Source: CALSMU01 sp965230225
Lineage (GTDB): Bacteria; Bacteroidota; Bacteroidia; Flavobacteriales_D; Parvicellaceae
DNA length: 64,000 nt
Reading direction: 5' to 3'
Assembly (NCBI GenBank): GCA_965230225.1
Contig: CBDDKM010000004.1
Location: forward strand, 186,001-250,000
The notes below the pieces were generated by a model. The model had not been told where the DNA came from. It saw only the letters and a program-made list of their open reading frames with translations, and did no database searches. Below, one piece after another: positions 45,869 through 54,254 of this stretch. The position numbers and the translations under genes were made by a program. The first letter of the stretch is position 1; every line of letters begins with the position of its first letter.

Positions 45869-47371
45869 ATGAATCTAGAGGAATATTTCGCCCCTTTTAG
45901 AGAGAGAGTAATTGGATATGATAAGGAGTTTGAATCTCCTTTTGGAACCCAAAAAATCGTTTACGCAGATTGGACGGCAAGTGGAAGAATGTATAAGGGA
46001 ATAGAGGATCGATTTCAAAACGAGATTCTACCTCTGGTAGCCAATACCCATACGGAAACTACGGTAACCGGTACAGCCATGACACAGGCTTATCATTTAG
46101 CGAAGAAAATCATTAAAAAGCATGTAAACGCTGGAGAAAAAGATGTTATGCTTTTTTCTGGTTCTGGAATGACTGGAGCGGTAAGTAAATTTCAGCGTAT
46201 TCTTGGATTCAAATATTCCGATCATTTAGAAGAGTTTTTAAAGGATGATAAATGGAGTCCGGAAGAAGGAATCCCATTGGACGAATCCAAATTACCCGTA
46301 GTATTCATTACCCACATGGAACATCACTCTAATCAAACTTCCTGGTTAGAAACCATTGCGGTGGTAGAAATCATTGCTCCTAACGAAGAAGGATTATTGG
46401 ATTTAAATGACCTGGCTCAAAAGCTGGAAAAACATAAACACAGAAGGTTAAAAATTGCTTCCATTACCGGTTGTTCCAATGTAACAGGAATAAAAACTCC
46501 TTATAGAGAAGTAGCTAAAATGATGCACGATGTGGATGGGTATTGTTTTGTAGATTTTGCCTGTTCTGGTCCTTATGTAGATATCAATATGCATCCGGAT
46601 AATGAAGAGGAGCATTTAGACGCTATTTTCTTATCGCCTCATAAATTTTTAGGTGGACCTGGTACACCGGGAGTAGTGGTATTTAATAGTGAGTTGTATA
46701 ACAATAAAGTTCCGGATCAACCGGGAGGGGGTACGGTTACGTTTACCACCCCGTGGGGAACACATGGATATTTCGACGATATTGAAACACGTGAAGATGG
46801 TGGGACACCTCCATTCCTGCAGGGGATTAAAACTGCAATGGCAGTAAAGCTGAAGGAGGAAATGGGAGTTGAGAAAATATTGAAAAGAGAAGAGGAGTTG
46901 TTGGAAATTGTTTTCGATCGTTTTGATCAAATGCCGGAAGTAATTCTACTGGCTAATCAGCATCGCGACCGATTGGGTGTCATCTCTTTTTATGTGGAAG
47001 GGTTTCATTACAATCTTTTCGTGAAAATGTTGAACGATCGATTTGGTATTCAAACCAGAGGAGGCTGTGCATGTGCAGGAACTTACGGACACATTCTACT
47101 TAATGTTAATAGAGAATTATCAGATCAAATTTCCTGTGAGATTGAACAGGGTAACAATTCCGAAAAACCAGGTTGGGTAAGGATGTCTATACATCCTGTA
47201 ATGACTAATAAAGAGGTGGAATACATTATGGATTCCATCGAAGAAACCATTAAGAATAGAACAGAGTGGAGTAAGGAATATAACTATAATCCTGCCTCCA
47301 ATGAGTTCACTCACAAAGATGCTGAAGGTATTTCCAACATCGATGTGAAAGAATGGTATAAGTGTAAATAA
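45869..47371 (+). CDS. Class-V aminotransferase-fold PLP enzyme (SufS/CsdA-like)
   Basis: A 500-residue, fold-type I PLP enzyme longer than SufS (~406). YADWTASGRMY starts the fold; SGSGMTGAVSKFQ, THMEHHSN and VDFACSGPYVDI surround the active site. SPHKFLGGPGTPG holds the PLP lysine, and RGGCACAGTYG carries a candidate catalytic Cys. It is transcribed divergently from the IscS-like gene. Its specific reaction is unknown; cysteine desulfurase or selenocysteine-lyase-like activity is possible. Confidence 0.75.
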   Translation: MNLEEYFAPFRERVIGYDKEFESPFGTQKIVYADWTASGRMYKGIEDRFQNEILPLVANTHTETTVTGTAMTQAYHLAKKIIKKHVNAGEKDVMLFSGSGMTGAVSKFQRILGFKYSDHLEEFLKDDKWSPEEGIPLDESKLPVVFITHMEHHSNQTSWLETIAVVEIIAPNEEGLLDLNDLAQKLEKHKHRRLKIASITGCSNVTGIKTPYREVAKMMHDVDGYCFVDFACSGPYVDINMHPDNEEEHLDAIFLSPHKFLGGPGTPGVVVFNSELYNNKVPDQPGGGTVTFTTPWGTHGYFDDIETREDGGTPPFLQGIKTAMAVKLKEEMGVEKILKREEELLEIVFDRFDQMPEVILLANQHRDRLGVISFYVEGFHYNLFVKMLNDRFGIQTRGGCACAGTYGHILLNVNRELSDQISCEIEQGNNSEKPGWVRMSIHPVMTNKEVEYIMDSIEETIKNRTEWSKEYNYNPASNEFTHKDAEGISNIDVKEWYKCK

Positions 47372-47372
47372 A

Positions 47373-48341
47373 TTACTTGCTCAATTGAGCAAAATCTTTT
47401 GCAAAATAAGTAAGGATAACATCCGCACCAGCACGTTTAATGCTCAATAGCATTTCGCTCATGGCTTTGTCGTAATCCAACCATCCATTATTGGCTGCAG
47501 CCTTAACCATGGCGTATTCTCCACTTACATTGTAGGCAGAGATTGGCAGTTGAGATCTTTCTTTTAGCAGGTGAATTACATCCAAATAACAAAGCGCTGG
47601 TTTAACCATTAAAAAGTCGGCACCTTCTAATGTGTCCAGTTCAGCCTCGATTAAAGCCTCAAATTTATTGGCCGGATCCATTTGGTAAGTTTTTTTATCT
47701 CCAGCTTTTGGGGCAGAGTCTAAAGCGTCTCTAAAAGGTCCATAATAAGCACTGGCATACTTAGCACAATAACTCATAATACTGGTCTCAGTAAATCCTG
47801 CTTCATCCAATTCTTCTCTAATATATCCAACTCGTCCATCCATCATGTCCGAAGGGCCAATGATATCAAACCCGGCTTCTGCCTGAGCAACTGACATCTT
47901 ACCTAAGATGGGTAAGGTTTCGTCGTTTAGAATTTTTCCATCTTCCACTAATCCGTCATGTCCGTCGCTAGAATATGGGTCAAGGGCAACATCACTCATT
48001 AAACAAGCCTCCGGAAATCTCTTCTTAATTTCTCTTGCAGTTCTCAGGTAAAAATTCTTATCGCTATAACTATAAGTAGCTGTTTTATCCTTCAAAGCAT
48101 CTTCAACCGCCGGAAATAATACGAAACTGTTAATCCCCATGTTTAGGCAAGATTCAATTTCAGGTAAAAGCAAATCTTCCGACCAACGGTAATTCCCTGG
48201 CATCGAAGAAATTTCATCTTTAACTCCTTTACCATCTACCATAAAAATAGGGTAGATTAAGTCTTTGGTGCTCACTTCCGTTTCACGAACCATATCTCTA
48301 ATGGCTGCAGATTTTCTATTTCTTCTAGGTCTTTGATACAT
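47373..48341 (-). CDS. hemB: Delta-aminolevulinic acid dehydratase (porphobilinogen synthase)
   Basis: HemB condenses two 5-aminolevulinate molecules to porphobilinogen in haem synthesis. The 322-residue protein has RPRRNRKSAAIRDMVRET, a DVALDPYSSDGHDG segment (lacking the Cys-rich zinc site of many HemBs, so probably Mg-dependent), the lysine pair in SYCAKYASAYYGPFR and MVKPALCYLD, and PISAYNVSGEYAM. It converges with the neighbouring PLP gene with only 1 bp between them. Confidence 0.95.
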   Translation of the reverse strand: MYQRPRRNRKSAAIRDMVRETEVSTKDLIYPIFMVDGKGVKDEISSMPGNYRWSEDLLLPEIESCLNMGINSFVLFPAVEDALKDKTATYSYSDKNFYLRTAREIKKRFPEACLMSDVALDPYSSDGHDGLVEDGKILNDETLPILGKMSVAQAEAGFDIIGPSDMMDGRVGYIREELDEAGFTETSIMSYCAKYASAYYGPFRDALDSAPKAGDKKTYQMDPANKFEALIEAELDTLEGADFLMVKPALCYLDVIHLLKERSQLPISAYNVSGEYAMVKAAANNGWLDYDKAMSEMLLSIKRAGADVILTYFAKDFAQLSK

Positions 48342-48488
48342 AGCTCTAAGGTTAGATTCTCTAAATTTTGTGTGAAGTTACTATAGATCATCATAAGGCT
48401 TGTAAAACTTTGGTAAATTTTTTGCAAAAGAAGAAATTGGACAATATTTCAGTCAAATTTGTAAATTAGTCAGGTAAATTCAACCACA

Positions 48489-49559
48489 ATGAAAAAAATA
48501 CTAGTTCTACTGGCGGTGTTCTTAACCATTGGAGCATCAGCACAGGAACCAACAGAGGAGTTTTTAAATAAATTAGATTCCCTGGGTAGTACGGATAGTA
48601 CAGCTCAAGCGCAAATGATGTATAACAAAGGAGTAACTGAGATGGATGCTCAGCGCTATTCTCAAGCCATCGAAATCTTTAATCAGGTATTTAATTACGA
48701 CCCAAATTTTGGGTTGGCGTACATAAGCAGAGGAGTCTGCTATAAGGAGTTAGGCTCAATGGATAAAGCCGTTGGAGATTTGAGCAAGGCAGTTGAGGTA
48801 GATCCTACCATGCACCAGGCCTACTTCGAAATAGGTTTGATTTACGAAGAAGAAAAAAAGATTGATGAAGCGCACTCTACTTTTTCCAAAGCTATTAAAG
48901 CATACAATAAGGAAGCAAAGTATTACTATCACAGAGGTGTATTGAGCTTCCAGATGGAAAAAATAGAAGATGCTAAATCTGATTTTACCGTAGCAGTGAG
49001 TTTAAAAAAGAATTATGCTTATGCCTATAACGATAGAGGTAGTGCCAATTTAAAATTAGGAAATTTAGACGATGCCATTCGAGATTACAGAAAAGCAACA
49101 GAATGTAATCCTAAATTGAGTTTAGCGTTCAATAACCTTGGTTCGGCCTACAGAAAAAAAGGAGATTTTGAGAAAGCCATCAAAGCATACAATAGTGCCA
49201 TGATGACTAAGAAAGATAACTACATTGCCGTTAATAACAGAGGAATGGCCAAATTCGAAGATGGTGATTTCGAAGGGGCAGTAAAGGATTTTAGCAAAGC
49301 GCTTCAGATAAAAAAAGACTATGCTTATGCATTTAACAACAGAGCATCTGCATACATTAAAATGGAAAGCTGGGATAAAGCTATTGCCGACTGTGATAAG
49401 GCCATTTCGTTAGATGGAGATTATGCTTATGCTTATTATAACAGAGCCATTGCCAAAGAAATGAAAAGAGATTTGGATGGAGCTTGTGCCGATTGGCAAA
49501 CAGCAGGAGAATTAGGGCTGGAAGCCAGCAGATCATTTTATAGTTCAACATGTAAATAA
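48489..49559 (+). CDS. Secreted TPR-repeat protein
   Basis: A 356-residue protein. The signal peptide (MKKILVLLAVFLTIGASAQ) is followed by about eight or nine TPR motifs of 34 residues (for example AYNDRGSANLKLGNLDDAIR and AFNNLGSAYRKKGDFEKAIK). TPRs form a protein-binding superhelix. It is 8 bp upstream of the PorE-like gene on the same strand, so both may serve one envelope complex in the periplasm. Confidence 0.82.
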   Translation: MKKILVLLAVFLTIGASAQEPTEEFLNKLDSLGSTDSTAQAQMMYNKGVTEMDAQRYSQAIEIFNQVFNYDPNFGLAYISRGVCYKELGSMDKAVGDLSKAVEVDPTMHQAYFEIGLIYEEEKKIDEAHSTFSKAIKAYNKEAKYYYHRGVLSFQMEKIEDAKSDFTVAVSLKKNYAYAYNDRGSANLKLGNLDDAIRDYRKATECNPKLSLAFNNLGSAYRKKGDFEKAIKAYNSAMMTKKDNYIAVNNRGMAKFEDGDFEGAVKDFSKALQIKKDYAYAFNNRASAYIKMESWDKAIADCDKAISLDGDYAYAYYNRAIAKEMKRDLDGACADWQTAGELGLEASRSFYSSTCK

Positions 49560-49567
49560 CAGGAAAG

Positions 49568-51664
49568 ATGAGAAAATTAGTTAGTCTATTATTATTGTTC
49601 GTTCCTGTAGCCATGTTTGCACAGGACAAATCAGTACCTTTTGATAAGGCCTTATTTAAGGATAGAAAAGATGCGTTTAAAGCCGCAAAGAAATCCATGG
49701 AAGAAGGAGATTACCTATATGATAAAGGATTTACCTTTTGGCCGGACGCCATTGAACACTATTTAAAAGCCAATGAGTTTAACCCGAACAACTCAGATTT
49801 GAATTACAAATTGGGAGATTGTTATTTATACTCTATTTATAAGTCAAAGTCATTAGAGTATTATCAAAAAGCGTATGAGTTAACCCCTACTATTGCAAGA
49901 GATATTCATCTGAAAATGGGAAGAGGATATCACCTGCAGTACAAATTTGATAAGGCCATTTATGAGTATGGATTGTATAGAAAAACACTCAATAACAATA
50001 CTGATGTGGCTAAGATCATGGAGGTGAACAAATTGATTGGCGAGTGTAAAACAGGTAAAACTTTAATGGACCACCCGCAAAGAGTTTGGATTGACAACCT
50101 TGGAGCTGAAATCAATTCTGGATATCCAGAATATGCACCAGTAATTTCAGCCGATGAATCATTAATTATGTTTACAGGAAAGCGTAAGGATGGTGTGGAT
50201 GAACTAATCGACCCGGAAACAGGAAAGTATTTTGAAGATATTTTTGTTGCCGAGAAAGACGAAAATGGTAACTGGATGAAAGCTCAGAACATTGGTAAAA
50301 ACATTAATACCAAATCTCATGAAGCTACGGCCGGATTATCGAACGATGGTTTAACCATGTTTATTTACTTCGGAAGACATGGTAGAGGAGATATTTACAC
50401 CGCGACTAAAGAAGAAGATGGTTGGAGCAAACCAAGAGATCTTGGTAAGAACATTAATGGAAAAGAATCTCATGAAACTTCTGCTTGTTTATCTTTCGAT
50501 AAGCAATGGTTGTACTTCATCTCGGATAAAGAAGGTGGTAAAGGTAGTCACGATATTTGGAAAAGTCCATGGGATGCAGAAAAAGAAAGATGGGGAGAAG
50601 CCATTAACCTGGGAGATGTAATCAATACAGATTACGACGAAATTGGTGTGGTACTTCACCCGGATGGTAAAACTCTTTATTTCCAGTCTAACGGACACAA
50701 AGGAATGGGAGGATATGATATCTTTTATGCAGTAATGAATGACGATGGAACCTGGAACGAACCGGTGAACATTGGATACCCAATTTCTACTCCGGACCAC
50801 GATGTTCACTTCTCTATTTCTGCAAGTGGTAAACACGGATACTATGCATCTTTTAGAGAGAAAGATGGTCACGGTGAAAAGGATTTATACATGATTACAT
50901 TCCTTGGACCTGAGAAACAACCATTGATGAGTTCTGAGGATAACTTATTAGCAAGTATCGCAGCTCCAATTAAAGAGAAACTAAAACAGCCTAAAGTAGC
51001 TGTACAAGCTAAAAACCTTTCTATCCTTACAGGTTTTGTTTTAGATGCCGAGACTAAGAAACCGGTTAAAGCTTTGGTAGACTTAGTAGATAACGGTGAG
51101 CAAAAGCAAATCTCGCAGTTTAACAATGATGCTGAAACAGGTAAATTCTTACTATCGCTTCCTGCTGGTAAGAACTACGGTATTGCTGCAAAAGCAGAAG
51201 GATATTTGTTCCATAGTGAGAACTTTGATATCCCGGCTGATGCAGGATTTAAAGAATACAAAAAGGTAATTTACCTGAAGAAGATTAAGAAAGGGGAGAG
51301 CATTGTACTTCGTAACATCTTCTTCGATACCGATAAATACTCTCTTAAACCTGAATCGAAAACGGAGTTGGAGCGTTTATTAAAACTGTTGGAAGACAAC
51401 CCGGATTTAAGAATTGAAATTTCAGGACACACTGATACTCATGGATCATCATCTTATAATCAAAGACTATCGGAAGATAGAGCAGGAGCTGTGGTTGATT
51501 ACTTAGTAGCTGCAGGATTGCCAAGAGATCGATTTGAATACAAAGGATATGGTGAAGCTAAACCATTGATCTCAGATGCTGAAAGAGATAAGATGAAATC
51601 GAAATTGGATCGTGATGAAGCAGATGCCAATAACCGTAGAACGGAGTTCATGATTATAGACTAA
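49568..51664 (+). CDS. PorE-like OmpA-family protein (TPR, PD40 propeller, CRD, OmpA)
   Basis: A 698-residue protein. The signal peptide (LLLLFVPVAMFAQ) is followed by TPR-like helices (~45-155), PD40/WD40-like propeller blades (~175-440, with ADESLIMFTGKRKDG, LSNDGLTMFIYFGRHG and PDGKTLYFQSNGHKG), a carboxypeptidase-regulatory-like domain (~475-545) and a C-terminal OmpA domain (FFDTDKYSLKPES, SGHTDTHGS, NNRRTEF). This order is the one described for PorE, a T9SS component that binds peptidoglycan. Bacteroidota have several paralogues, so orthology is not certain. A strong terminator follows. Confidence 0.85.
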   Translation: MRKLVSLLLLFVPVAMFAQDKSVPFDKALFKDRKDAFKAAKKSMEEGDYLYDKGFTFWPDAIEHYLKANEFNPNNSDLNYKLGDCYLYSIYKSKSLEYYQKAYELTPTIARDIHLKMGRGYHLQYKFDKAIYEYGLYRKTLNNNTDVAKIMEVNKLIGECKTGKTLMDHPQRVWIDNLGAEINSGYPEYAPVISADESLIMFTGKRKDGVDELIDPETGKYFEDIFVAEKDENGNWMKAQNIGKNINTKSHEATAGLSNDGLTMFIYFGRHGRGDIYTATKEEDGWSKPRDLGKNINGKESHETSACLSFDKQWLYFISDKEGGKGSHDIWKSPWDAEKERWGEAINLGDVINTDYDEIGVVLHPDGKTLYFQSNGHKGMGGYDIFYAVMNDDGTWNEPVNIGYPISTPDHDVHFSISASGKHGYYASFREKDGHGEKDLYMITFLGPEKQPLMSSEDNLLASIAAPIKEKLKQPKVAVQAKNLSILTGFVLDAETKKPVKALVDLVDNGEQKQISQFNNDAETGKFLLSLPAGKNYGIAAKAEGYLFHSENFDIPADAGFKEYKKVIYLKKIKKGESIVLRNIFFDTDKYSLKPESKTELERLLKLLEDNPDLRIEISGHTDTHGSSSYNQRLSEDRAGAVVDYLVAAGLPRDRFEYKGYGEAKPLISDAERDKMKSKLDRDEADANNRRTEFMIID

Positions 51665-51682
51665 ATCACAAATAATATAAGT

Positions 51683-51714
51683 AAAAGGTGGATCGTTGAT
51701 CCACCTTTTTTTGT
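51683..51714 (+). terminator. Intrinsic terminator
   Basis: A 12-bp stem (AAAAGGTGGATC/GATCCACCTTTT) with a 3-nt loop is followed by a run of T. It ends the TPR/PorE-like operon. Confidence 0.9.
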
Positions 51715-51775
51715 TTTAGGAGGTTACTTTTTCATGGTTTTTGCATTAAGTATATAGAGACCAACATTGAGTATC

Positions 51776-52675
51776 ATGAAAACCATTTTGATTATAGCCT
51801 TTTTAGTAGCTCCGCTGCTCATTTTTGGGCAGCGAAAATCCAAAGAAATGATCTATTTTAATTCGGATAGTTGGGAGCCGTTGGTAAGCTCCGAAGGGGT
51901 GTTGAACAAAGTACTGCTGGAGCTACATCAATCTAGCGATAGCAAGGTGGTAATTAACGGTCATACGGATAATGTAGGCTCTGTTGGATACAACGAGCAA
52001 TTATCCAGAAAAAGAGCCGAATACGTATACCAGTTTTTTGCCGAAAACCATATCCAGCCCACTCAGATTTCTATTAATTATTTTGGAGAAACCAGTCCTG
52101 TTCAGTTTCATGATAAGGAAATGGAATGTGCTAAAAACAGAAGGGTAGAATTGTTGCTGATCAAAGAGGATAGCGAAAAGGTATTGGTGGAGGAAGTAAA
52201 GGTCCATCAACCGGTTAAACTTCCAGATAATCAAGTAGTGGAAGTTGCTCCCGAAGGTTGTAGAGCTCATTTCTCAGGAGCGTTAATAGGTAGTACTTAT
52301 AACGATATGTTTTTCTCAAAGCTCTACCAACCAGATTCTTATAGTGAGTTGGTTTCCGCAGGAGAGTACAAGGATAATTCAAGAGCTTTTCCTAAAGCGG
52401 TAGAAAATACATTTGATGGTATTGGAATAGATGCCGATACAAGAGTAATCATCTTTTCAAAGAAGAACTTTAAAGGAGATACCTTGATGGACATTAAAGG
52501 TCCGGCAATTATTAATAATGGGATGTACAGACAGTCTTTGGCCAAAAGAAATGAGATGAATTTTGAGGGAAAGTTCAATGATTTGTATGATCAGGAAAAT
52601 ATCATTTGGACCAAAGTAAACATGATGTTTTGGTCATACGGGTCAGTAAAGGTATTGTGTAAAGAAGAGGATTAA
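51776..52675 (+). CDS. OmpA-domain protein with crystallin-like C-terminal domain
   Basis: A 299-residue protein from the ATG at 51776, which begins a signal peptide (MKTILIIAFLVAPLLIFGQ); a TTG three codons upstream is less likely. The OmpA peptidoglycan-binding domain is N-terminal here (IYFNSDSWEPL, INGHTDNVGSV, AKNRRVELLLI). The C-terminal part contains TRVIIFSKKNFKGDTLM, resembling a beta/gamma-crystallin Greek-key motif. The arrangement is unusual: OmpA domains are normally C-terminal. Confidence 0.75.
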   Translation: MKTILIIAFLVAPLLIFGQRKSKEMIYFNSDSWEPLVSSEGVLNKVLLELHQSSDSKVVINGHTDNVGSVGYNEQLSRKRAEYVYQFFAENHIQPTQISINYFGETSPVQFHDKEMECAKNRRVELLLIKEDSEKVLVEEVKVHQPVKLPDNQVVEVAPEGCRAHFSGALIGSTYNDMFFSKLYQPDSYSELVSAGEYKDNSRAFPKAVENTFDGIGIDADTRVIIFSKKNFKGDTLMDIKGPAIINNGMYRQSLAKRNEMNFEGKFNDLYDQENIIWTKVNMMFWSYGSVKVLCKEED

Positions 52676-52676
52676 A

Positions 52677-52982
52677 TTACTCCTTAGGTTTTTTGGCTTC
52701 GTCTACGAAAAGAAAAATCACTTCATCTTCCTTTTTCATTCGGTAAGTTTCACGAGCAAATTTTTCCAATTCCTCAGGGTTGGTGGTCAACTCATTCAAC
52801 TTGACTTTGATTTCTTCAATCTCTTCTCTTTTTTGCTCATTGGCAGCCATAATATCTTTTAGCTGTCGTTGCATTTTGTACTGACGATAAATATTAGTGT
52901 CTTCAAACACAATTAGTACAATCAGCAACGCAAGTGTTGAGATAAAATACTTGTTCTTTATGAGTTGAATGGACTTTTTCAT
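52677..52982 (-). CDS. Septum formation initiator, DivIC/FtsB family
   Basis: A 101-residue bitopic membrane protein with one TM helix (~14-27, ISTLALLIVLIVF), then a coiled coil (QRQLKDIMAANEQKREEIEEIK) and the TNPEELEKFARETYRMKKEDEVIF segment typical of DivIC/FtsB. It belongs to the divisome complex with FtsL and FtsQ/DivIB. A TATTTTTG box (53004-52997) lies 14 nt upstream. Confidence 0.88.
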   Translation of the reverse strand: MKKSIQLIKNKYFISTLALLIVLIVFEDTNIYRQYKMQRQLKDIMAANEQKREEIEEIKVKLNELTTNPEELEKFARETYRMKKEDEVIFLFVDEAKKPKE

Positions 52983-53092
52983 GCCTAACCTTAATACAAA
53001 AATAGGTCTGATTAGCTGTGCTTAAGAGAAATACAAGAATATCTATAAACATCATGATGTGAGTTGAGTTTGTTTATCTTTACCCTTGTACG

Positions 53093-54148
53093 ATGAGCAA
53101 TAGTCAGTTTTTACCAAAATACCTGTTAGAGATGGTCCTTATTTGGGGTGCATTTGGATTGTACTGGCTATTCCCGTTTGCCGAAGTTCAGCACACCATG
53201 GATTACGGATTGGAGTATAGTGGCGCTTATAATTTCGATTCTTTTAAGTTATTTTCTTTCAACGAACTCAACGGTTTAACCCTAACTCCCAACTTTACTT
53301 TTTTGGTATTGTTTTACCTGGCATGTTTGTACTCTATAGTAGCAATACCAGTATTGTTAAGAAAGAAAGGAGCTTCTAAATTTCAAATGGTATTAAATGG
53401 AATTAAGAACAAGGAGTATGGCAAAAAGTTTAAGAATACCTTATTGTTTTTTGGAGTAAAGTATTTTTTTATTCCTCTTATGGTACCGGCGACCATTAGT
53501 AGTTTGGCCAATGTAGGGGCTTTGGTTCTGGCTCCAAAAGCTGGTATGGAACAAGGTTGGATGATCTATTTTAATATGCAGATCTATCCAATACTGGTTT
53601 ACTTAATCATGGCCATTGCTTTGGGGTATTATAGCTTTGGTTACCTGATCGAATCTGAACGATTAAATAGTAAAATAAAATCGGTAGATAGTACAGTGTT
53701 TGGCTGGGTTGTGGCTTTGATCTGTTATACTCCATTCTATACATTGGTCAATTTTGTAATCCCAAAATGGTCGCACGATTTTACTTACTTCATTAACGAG
53801 CAAATCACCTTTGCAGTAAGGCTCGGATTGGTGTTGGTCGGGTTCTTTAAAATCTGGTCCATTGCCACCCTGGGAGCTAAGTGTTCCAATTTAACCAATA
53901 GAGGCATTGTAACTCATGGCCCTTATAGGTGGGTAAGGCATCCACATTACCTTTCAAAACTGATTGTATGGTGGGTGTGTTTCTTACCGGAAATGACACA
54001 GCATTGGTGGACCATCGGAGGAATGATTTTCTGGAGTGTAATCTACGTACTTAGAGCACAAACTGAGGAGCAGCATTTACTATCAGATCCAGATTATGTA
54101 GCCTATAAACAGGATGTGAAATGGCGCTTTGTTCCGTTTATTTATTAA
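53093..54148 (+). CDS. ICMT/PEMT-like membrane methyltransferase
   Basis: A 351-residue polytopic protein with about 7-8 hydrophobic segments. The C-terminal region NRGIVTHGPYRWVRHPHYLSKL and EEQHLLSDPDYVAYK is the SAM-binding signature of isoprenylcysteine carboxyl methyltransferase and phospholipid methyltransferase-like proteins. The long N-terminal membrane part is not recognised. Substrate unknown (lipid or small molecule). Confidence 0.75.
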   Translation: MSNSQFLPKYLLEMVLIWGAFGLYWLFPFAEVQHTMDYGLEYSGAYNFDSFKLFSFNELNGLTLTPNFTFLVLFYLACLYSIVAIPVLLRKKGASKFQMVLNGIKNKEYGKKFKNTLLFFGVKYFFIPLMVPATISSLANVGALVLAPKAGMEQGWMIYFNMQIYPILVYLIMAIALGYYSFGYLIESERLNSKIKSVDSTVFGWVVALICYTPFYTLVNFVIPKWSHDFTYFINEQITFAVRLGLVLVGFFKIWSIATLGAKCSNLTNRGIVTHGPYRWVRHPHYLSKLIVWWVCFLPEMTQHWWTIGGMIFWSVIYVLRAQTEEQHLLSDPDYVAYKQDVKWRFVPFIY

Positions 54149-54254
54149 CGGAAATCCCGCGATTTGAAAATTTTATAGCACTCTCGGCTAAATTTAACGT
54201 GAGGTATACGGCAAAAGCGTAAATTTAATCTGAAACTAACAGATATTTATTTCT

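Noticed and set aside
54149..54254. Folate-type (THF) riboswitch before fhs
   Set aside because: No conserved riboswitch-like helices or terminator could be made out in this 106-bp gap.
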